Assembly: GCA_030040335.1 (NCBI GenBank)
Contig: JASHTX010000058.1
Location: 1 to 17,545, forward strand
Reading direction: 5' to 3'
Length of the DNA: 17,545 nucleotides
Source of the DNA: Microcaldota archaeon
GTDB lineage: Archaea > Micrarchaeota > Micrarchaeia > Micrarchaeales > CABMGC01
In this document: positions 13,805-17,545 of the stretch, one piece after another
Position numbering within the stretch: the stretch's first letter is position 1
How the letters are laid out: each line of letters begins with the position of its first letter
Position numbers and translations under genes: made by a program
Notes under the pieces: model-generated
What the model saw: the letters and a program-made list of their open reading frames with translations, nothing else
Database searches by the model: none
Told to the model about the DNA's origin: nothing

Positions 13805-14449
13805 TCACTTTGCTGGAGGCGCTGCCGGTGCAGGTGCTGCGGCTGCCGGAGCTGCTCCTGCAGCTGCAGGTGCGGCTGCTCCAGGCGCTCCTTCTTTCTT
13901 TTCCCCTGCAGGCGCCCTTGACTTCTTCGCCTCCTCCTGTATTCTCTTCTTCGTAACGCCCACAGTCTCTCCGGTCCTGCCAGTTGATCTCGTTCTCTGC
14001 CCTCTCACTTTCTGGCCGTACTGCCTCCTGAAACCCACCCAGCTTTGAAGCTTTATTGTAGAGTCCATGTCCTGCTTGATCGCCACGGTAAGGTCAGTGC
14101 CGACAACATGCACATCGCCTCCGACTCCGGGCTCCTTTCTCCTGTTGAGCATGTAGGTCGGAACCCCGAACTTCCCCGGCTCCTTGATTATCGTCTCGAG
14201 CTTTTCGAGCCTCGCCTCGTCGAGCGAGCCTATGCTTGTGCTTTCCGCGATTCCGAACTGCCTATCCGCAATCAGTGCCATGGCGCTGGCGAGGTTGTGG
14301 CTTATGCCCTTTATGTGCCTCAGTGCTGCGGCTATCGTGTACTTGCCGTTGATGTCCCTGCCTGCAATTCTGACTATGTTTTGCGCTTCGCTAGCCTTGG
14401 GCTTGCCCTCCTGGGGCTTCGGCGTCGTGGGCTTCTGCTCTTGAGCCAT
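13805..14449 (-). CDS. rps13: Small ribosomal subunit protein uS13, with long Ala/Pro tail
   Basis: A 30S head protein contacting the P-site tRNA and the large subunit. Core motifs: NIVRIAGRDINGKYTIAAAL, IKGISHNLASAMA, RRKEPGVGGDVHVVGTDL and the C-terminal YGQKVRGQRTRSTGRTG. I start it at ATG 14449 (MAQEQKPTTP, 214 residues); a TTG at 14509 would add 20 residues of unlikely sequence. Both ends are extended: about 25 Pro/Lys/Glu-rich residues before the core and about 50 after it, ending in a nearly pure Ala/Pro stretch. It is the first gene of the uS13-uS4-uS11 unit. TATA candidates lie at 14464-14475 (leaderless) and 14549-14558 (about 79-nt leader). Confidence 0.95.
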   Translation of the reverse strand: MAQEQKPTTPKPQEGKPKASEAQNIVRIAGRDINGKYTIAAALRHIKGISHNLASAMALIADRQFGIAESTSIGSLDEARLEKLETIIKEPGKFGVPTYMLNRRKEPGVGGDVHVVGTDLTVAIKQDMDSTIKLQSWVGFRRQYGQKVRGQRTRSTGRTGETVGVTKKRIQEEAKKSRAPAGEKKEGAPGAAAPAAAGAAPAAAAPAPAAPPAK

Positions 14450-14463
14450 TGAATTCCTTAAGC

Positions 14464-14558
14464 GAGTAAAGTAAAGAGATGCAGACGCATGCGCGCCTGC
14501 GGTCCTCAACTGTCTACAATAAGGCAGACATTATTACTCTGCAGTTGGTATTTATAAG
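14464..14558 (-). promoter_or_regulatory. Promoter and leader region of the uS13 operon
   Basis: CTTATAAATA (minus strand, 14549-14558) is the best TATA box and would start transcription near 14528, leaving a leader of about 79 nt. In that leader, 14481-14500 folds into an 8-bp hairpin with a 4-nt loop (GCAGGCGC, GCAT, GCGTCTGC; one G-U pair). A weaker TTTACTTTAC box (14464-14475) is placed for a leaderless start at 14449. Confidence 0.45.
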
Positions 14559-14598
14559 GATTTTTCTCAGCCGGTATGCTGATATGAGAACATACGTA

Positions 14599-15471
14599 TT
14601 AAAGTGCGACGAGTATGATGCCAAGCATGATGGCCAAAACCCCTATTTTTGCATTAGTCTCAAGCCGCTCGTTGAGCACCAAACGGGCCAGGAGCAGGCT
14701 TATCAGCGGCGCAGAAGCGGTTATCGGCCCTACAATCGAGAGGTAGCCGTAGTTTGTGCCTATGCCATACATTAGAAAGGCGATTGTGTCCAATACCACG
14801 TATACCGAAAAGGTCTTTGTTATCTTCCTGGGAAATGAGATATCAGTATGCGTCAGGAACGAATACACAAAGAGGATCAGAAAGCTGCCGAACAAAACAA
14901 GTGTCACAGACCAAAGCCAGCCAACCGATTTGGAGAGTATTCCGACAAGGGCAAATGTGACGCCCCAACTTAGCATCGCAAAAAGCGCATACTTCACCCC
15001 CTCAGCAACAGTGGTTAGCTCGAGTCTCTTTAGGTCGGTCCACTTGAAGGAGACAAGAAGCGTGCCGATTATGACAAGCAGTATGCCGTACAGCTGCGCG
15101 TGTGTAATGGCCTCAAAAAGGAAGGCTATGCCAACTATCGCCACTATTATAGACCATGAGCTTGAAATCGGCACGATTATTGAAACATAGCCCTCTTTCA
15201 TTCCTTTGAAGAAAGACACCAGGCCTACCGTACTCGCGAAAGAAGCCACTATTAAGAGAAGTATGTCGTAATTACTCAGGTTTGGAAATCTGAAGAAAAA
15301 GATTCCTATCAGGGCCAGCACAAGTGCGCCTATGAGGGAATTCCAATATGCAAGTTTTACCTGGTTTTCCCTCTTCACCATGAAAGCAGGAATGAAGTCT
15401 ACAAAACCGTAACAAACCATCGAGATTAGAGCTGCAACTATGCTGATTACGAAAGCAGAATAAGTAACCAT
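14599..15471 (-). CDS. EamA/DMT-superfamily transporter
   Basis: A 290-residue integral membrane protein with about ten helices in two repeats of five, the EamA (drug/metabolite transporter) layout. The ends of both repeats show the family's conserved outline: GYVSIIVPISSSWSIIVAI in the first half, and LSIVGPITASAPLISLLLARLVLNERLE with LGIILVAL at the end of the second. The substrate cannot be predicted. The longer reading from 15510 is rejected because it would translate the TATA box; ATG 15471 is 25.5 nt from the centre of that box (leaderless). A perfect 19-bp palindrome lies just upstream (15508-15526), so expression is probably regulated. Confidence 0.88.
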   Translation of the reverse strand: MVTYSAFVISIVAALISMVCYGFVDFIPAFMVKRENQVKLAYWNSLIGALVLALIGIFFFRFPNLSNYDILLLIVASFASTVGLVSFFKGMKEGYVSIIVPISSSWSIIVAIVGIAFLFEAITHAQLYGILLVIIGTLLVSFKWTDLKRLELTTVAEGVKYALFAMLSWGVTFALVGILSKSVGWLWSVTLVLFGSFLILFVYSFLTHTDISFPRKITKTFSVYVVLDTIAFLMYGIGTNYGYLSIVGPITASAPLISLLLARLVLNERLETNAKIGVLAIMLGIILVAL

Positions 15472-15492
15472 GCCTTCACTTTGGCTGAGAAC

Positions 15493-15500
15493 ATTATAAA
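15493..15500 (-). promoter_or_regulatory. TATA box of the EamA transporter gene
   Basis: TTTATAAT on the minus strand is centred 25.5 nt before ATG 15471. It is preceded by a purine-rich BRE-like GTTAAGG. Confidence 0.7.
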
Positions 15501-15507
15501 CCTTAAC

Positions 15508-15526
15508 CAACTGTCATTGACAGTTG
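15508..15526. promoter_or_regulatory. Perfect 19-bp palindrome, candidate operator
   Basis: CAACTGTCA-T-TGACAGTTG, a nine-base perfect inverted repeat around one base. It is centred about 46 nt before the predicted transporter start, directly upstream of the BRE/TATA element and 5 nt beyond the tRNA-Ser 3' end. The position fits a dimeric regulator. It could instead be a hairpin after the tRNA, but no T run follows. Confidence 0.5.
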
Positions 15527-15545
15527 TGTTACGCCGGGGTTGGGA

Positions 15546-15578
15546 TTTTCCTAGACTTTTGAGTCTCAAAAGCCTATT
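15546..15578 (-). other. T-loop intron of tRNA-Ser (about 32 nt)
   Basis: The T loop should be seven bases; here 39 separate the T-stem halves. The insert folds as a hairpin of about ten pairs (TAGGCTTTTG, loop AGACT, CAAAAGTCTA). Near the borders TTC can pair with GAA, leaving A-rich three-base bulges, a relaxed bulge-helix-bulge form. Splicing gives TTCAAAT. The exact cut is ambiguous by one or two bases because of A runs; 32 of these 33 bases are removed. Confidence 0.7.
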
Positions 15579-15611
15579 TTGAACCCAAATGGCTCCGAAG
15601 AACCATGCGCT

Positions 15612-15623
15612 TGCAGGATTATT
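15612..15623 (-). other. Anticodon-loop intron of tRNA-Ser (12 nt)
   Basis: AATAATCCTGCA lies after position 37, the canonical archaeal intron site. TCC in the intron pairs with the GGA anticodon, and a three-base CAA bulge lies next to the anticodon stem: a bulge-helix-loop rather than a full bulge-helix-bulge, as expected for so short an intron. Confidence 0.7.
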
Positions 15624-15683
15624 TTCCAGGCGCACGCATTTACCGGATTCTGCCACCCCGGCTCGCTTACTATTTGCTTCAGA

Positions 15684-15693
15684 ATTATTAAAA
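15684..15693 (-). promoter_or_regulatory. TATA box of the tRNA-Ser gene
   Basis: TTTTAATAAT on the minus strand is centred about 26.5 nt before the first base of the tRNA. It lies just after the lysS stop, so the tRNA has its own promoter. Confidence 0.65.
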
Positions 15694-15710
15694 GGGTGTA
15701 TTCTCGTATC

Positions 15711-17177
15711 TCACTTCCCGTTGGCTTCCGGTTTTACAGAAGGGAAGAGAATTACCTCCTTTATGGAGATGTTGTTCGTAAGCAGCATGACAAGCCTGTC
15801 TATTCCTATGCCGATTCCAGCTGTAGGCGGCATTCCGTACTCCATAGCCTCTACAAAGTCCTCGTCCATCGGCGGCATCTCCTCGTCGCCCTTCTTCCTC
15901 TCTGCAACCTGTTCGTTGAACTTCCTCTTCTGCTCTATCGGATCGGTCAGCTCCGAGTAGACATTCATAAGTTCCTCTCCGCCGGCGAACATCTCGAACC
16001 TTTCGCTTTTTCTGGGGTCTTTCCTGTGATCCTTGACCAGAGGGCACATGTAGGTCGGATAGTCCATCACGAAAGTGGGGTTCCAGAGCTGCTCTTTGAC
16101 ATACTTGTCGAAAAGCGCATCAGCGACATGGTATCTGTTCTTCACGCTCGTCTCTAACTTCTCCTTCTTGGCTATGCGCTCGGCCTCTGCGTCGTCTTTT
16201 ATCTCGCTGACATCCACTCCGGACTTTTCCTTTATTGAATCGACGAACCCCATCTTCTTGAACGGAGGCTTGAAGTTTATCTTCTTGCCCTTGAACTCCA
16301 CCTCGTGAGTATTGAAGAGCTTGTGCACAAGGCCGCTCAGCATTTCCTCGAACAGCTTCATGTACGTGTTGTAGTCACCATATGCTTCATAAGCCTCCAG
16401 CATGGTGAATTCAGGATTGTGCGTGGAGTCTATATCCTCGTTCCTGAAGTCTTTCGATATCTCATATACTTTCTCAAGACCGCCTATTATCAGCCGCTTC
16501 AGGTAGAGCTCGTCTGATATCCTCAGAAAGAGCTCGCTATCCAGTGCGTTGTGGTGAGTCTTGAAAGGCTTGGCAGTAGCCCCGCCGTATACCGGCTGCA
16601 GCACCGGAGTCTCCACTTCAAGATATCCGTGATTATCCAGAAAGTTCCTTATGTAGCTTATTACCTTTCCTCGGATCACAAAAACCTTTCTCGATTCGGG
16701 GTTCGCAGCCAGGTCAAGATATCGTTTTCTGTACCTCATCTCCGTGTCGGAAAGCCCGTGGAACTTCTCTGGCATCTCGCGCAGCGCCTTGGAGAGGACT
16801 TCCAGGCCCTGAAGCTCGATGCTTATCTCTCCACGGTCAGATTTTATGACCCTGCCCCTGACCCCTACTATGTCTCCCCTATCTATCATGTCTAGGAGCT
16901 CCACTGCCTCCTTGCCGGCGGTGTCCGACCTGACCATAACCTGTATCTTTCCGCTTGAGTCGAGCAGGTCCAGGAAATGAAGCTTGCCCATGTGCCTCGC
17001 GCGGATTATCCTGCCTGCTATGGAGACCTCCTTCTGCTCGAGAGATTTGAAATTGCCGATTATCTCTTCTGCGTGATGGGTCTGATTGAATGAGTATGGA
17101 TAGGGAGTCACACCCGCCTTCCTGAGCTTGGCAACCTTATCTAGTCTTATATCGTCAGCCATTCTATCTCTTTCCAC
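15711..17177 (-). CDS. lysS: Lysyl-tRNA synthetase, class II
   Basis: Charges tRNA-Lys with lysine using ATP. The 488-residue protein has the class II LysRS layout: an N-terminal OB-fold anticodon-binding domain (about 50-130, VSIAGRIIRARHMGKLHFLDL), the catalytic domain with motif 1 near FLDNHGYLEVETPVL (179-193), motif 2 FRNEDIDSTHNPEFTMLEAY (244-263), and motif 3 GIGIGIDRLVMLLTN (from 454). The length is usual. The start is either GTG 17177, about 26 nt from the TATA-like AATATTAG at 17197-17206, or ATG 17162 (MADDIRLDK) on a 15-nt leader. Many archaea use the unrelated class I LysRS instead. The gene lies between tRNA-Lys (43 nt upstream) and tRNA-Ser (48 nt downstream), all on one strand. 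Confidence 0.96.
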   Translation of the reverse strand: MERDRMADDIRLDKVAKLRKAGVTPYPYSFNQTHHAEEIIGNFKSLEQKEVSIAGRIIRARHMGKLHFLDLLDSSGKIQVMVRSDTAGKEAVELLDMIDRGDIVGVRGRVIKSDRGEISIELQGLEVLSKALREMPEKFHGLSDTEMRYRKRYLDLAANPESRKVFVIRGKVISYIRNFLDNHGYLEVETPVLQPVYGGATAKPFKTHHNALDSELFLRISDELYLKRLIIGGLEKVYEISKDFRNEDIDSTHNPEFTMLEAYEAYGDYNTYMKLFEEMLSGLVHKLFNTHEVEFKGKKINFKPPFKKMGFVDSIKEKSGVDVSEIKDDAEAERIAKKEKLETSVKNRYHVADALFDKYVKEQLWNPTFVMDYPTYMCPLVKDHRKDPRKSERFEMFAGGEELMNVYSELTDPIEQKRKFNEQVAERKKGDEEMPPMDEDFVEAMEYGMPPTAGIGIGIDRLVMLLTNNISIKEVILFPSVKPEANGK

Positions 17178-17220
17178 TTTGATTTGGCAGATACTTCTAA
17201 TATTCCTTGTGTTTTATGCA

Positions 17221-17295
17221 CGGGCTCGGGGGGATTTGAACCCCCGACTTACAGGTTAAAAGCCTGCCACTCTAGCCAACCTGAGTTACGAGCCC
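17221..17295 (-). tRNA. tRNA-Lys(UUU)
   Basis: A 75-nt cloverleaf on the minus strand: acceptor GGGCTCG/CGAGCCC, D arm with GGTTGG, anticodon stem GCAGG/CCTGT with loop CTTTTAA (anticodon TTT), T arm GGGGG-TTCAAAT-CCCCC, discriminator G, no encoded CCA and no intron. The TATA box TTTTATAA (17319-17326) is centred about 27 nt upstream. It lies directly upstream of the gene for its own synthetase. Confidence 0.95.
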
Positions 17296-17318
17296 TGATT
17301 GCTTTTATGATACTTATC

Positions 17319-17326
17319 TTATAAAA
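17319..17326 (-). promoter_or_regulatory. TATA box of the tRNA-Lys gene
   Basis: TTTTATAA on the minus strand is centred about 27 nt before the tRNA 5' end. Confidence 0.65.
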
Positions 17327-17376
17327 CTGTGAGCTTATGCGCTAAAGACTGAACAAGAATTTGCTCGATGAAAACG

Positions 17377-17383
17377 TTTATAT
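17377..17383 (+). promoter_or_regulatory. TATA box for the gene at 17412
   Basis: TTTATAT is centred 32 nt before ATG 17412, giving a predicted start near 17406 and a leader of about 6 nt. Confidence 0.5.
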
Positions 17384-17411
17384 CTTGTAAAATAAGAATT
17401 CTGATGAGTTA

Positions 17412-17545
17412 ATGGCTGCATTAACCGACCTATTGGAACCACTGTTCACACCTCAGAGAAGAGACACTCTGAGAAATTTCTTACAAAACAACCTGCAAAA
17501 AGAAAAAGAGATGGTATCGAAGGTACTCAACTTCCCGTTCACGTC
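17412..17545 (+). CDS. Partial coding region, 5' end only, unrecognised
   Basis: An open frame from ATG 17412 runs to the window edge with no stop (44 codons). The fragment starts MAALTDLLEPLF and continues as a charged, probably helical region (TPQRRDTLRNFLQNNLQKEK). A TATA box at a fitting distance supports it as a real gene. It is too short for identification. Confidence 0.55.
   Translation, partial: MAALTDLLEPLFTPQRRDTLRNFLQNNLQKEKEMVSKVLNFPFT

Larger units (their letters stand above)
15532..15662 (-). tRNA. tRNA-Ser(GGA) interrupted by two introns
   Basis: Reading the minus strand from 15662: acceptor GCCGGGG pairs perfectly with CCCCGGC (15539-15533), with discriminator G at 15532. 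D arm GCA/TGC encloses a loop containing GG. Anticodon stem TGCGC/GCGCA (15634-15630, 15610-15606) encloses 19 nt: loop CTGGAAA (anticodon GGA) plus a 12-nt intron after position 37. Variable arm TGGTTC-TTCG-GAGCCA (six pairs) is the long arm of a serine tRNA. T stem TTGGG/CCCAA (15588-15584, 15544-15540) encloses 39 nt: a TTCAA...T loop plus a 32-nt intron. Removing both introns gives 87 nt, normal for tRNA-Ser. No CCA is encoded. A TATA box at 15684-15693 is correctly spaced. Confidence 0.85.

Noticed and set aside
13716..14048. Plus-strand frame of 110 codons rich in Ala and Gly
   Set aside because: It mirrors the Ala/Pro tail codons of uS13 and uS4 on the opposite strand.
14507..14547. 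CAACTG and CAGTTG near the uS13 promoter as copies of the transporter palindrome
   Set aside because: The half-sites are 29 nt apart and only six bases match symmetrically; too weak to call a shared operator.
14549..14558. TATA box for a plus-strand gene starting near 14585
   Set aside because: The sequence can be read both ways, but the plus-strand frame runs antisense into the transporter gene; the minus-strand use for uS13 is more likely.
15556..15572. Perfect 17-bp palindrome CTTTTGAG-T-CTCAAAAG as an operator or terminator
   Set aside because: It lies inside the T-loop insert of the tRNA-Ser gene and is better explained as the intron hairpin.
15579..16157. Plus-strand reading frame of 192 codons
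   Set aside because: It lies opposite lysS and the tRNA-Ser; its sequence is not protein-like and lysS is certain.

Overview
The window looks archaeal. Evidence: deoxyhypusine synthase, an archaeal-type uS13-uS4-uS11 ribosomal block, a DUF2070 membrane protein, leaderless genes with a TATA box about 26 nt before the start codon, tRNA genes without encoded CCA, and a tRNA-Ser gene carrying two introns. Small intergenic gaps, class II LysRS, a bacterial-type PanD and a tRNA intron at a non-canonical site would fit a DPANN lineage of the Micrarchaeota/ARMAN kind. That placement is inference only; no rRNA is present to test it.

Layout, left to right. (1) 6-710: a membrane-anchored, sequon-rich surface protein (minus strand). 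(2) 812-4218, plus strand: an ATP-grasp ligase-like protein, deoxyhypusine synthase, two unrecognised small proteins and pyruvoyl-dependent aspartate decarboxylase (PanD). (3) 4229-5191: a divergent pair, a TlpA/DipZ-type thioredoxin and an exported carboxypeptidase-regulatory-like protein, sharing one TATA box exactly between them. (4) 5199-5866, minus strand: Apt, preceded by an unannotated 41-residue single-helix gene with a leaderless GTG start. (5) 5923-9402, plus strand: cis-prenyltransferase, DUF2070 protein and a dolichol-kinase-like protein, a probable polyprenyl-phosphate carrier operon. (6) 9459-10136: a second sequon-rich surface protein.

(7) 10278-12701: the most unusual accessory unit, an isochorismatase-fold protein that has lost its catalytic Cys, followed by a GHKL (Hsp90-like) ATPase whose C-terminus carries an HExxH metalloprotease motif. 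(8) 12743-14449, minus strand: uS11, uS4, uS13, with Ala/Pro-rich tails and no rpoD following. (9) 14599-15471: an EamA/DMT transporter with a perfect 19-bp palindrome just upstream of its promoter. (10) 15532-15662: a tRNA-Ser(GGA) gene interrupted by a 12-nt anticodon-loop intron and a 32-nt T-loop intron. (11) 15711-17177: class II LysRS, followed upstream by tRNA-Lys(UUU). (12) From 17412 a plus-strand gene runs off the window.

Themes: surface-protein glycosylation (lipid carrier genes plus exported proteins full of N-X-S/T sequons), translation (uS11/uS4/uS13, LysRS, two tRNAs, hypusine modification), and compact leaderless promoters. First genes of transcription units tend to have TATA at about -26 and no leader. 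Downstream genes uS4, uS11 and the GHKL gene instead share a GTGA-N4-start pattern resembling the archaeal Shine-Dalgarno. No CRISPR array, insertion sequence or rRNA was seen. No gene-free stretch exceeds about 240 nt; the longest, between lysS and the transporter gene, holds the tRNA-Ser.
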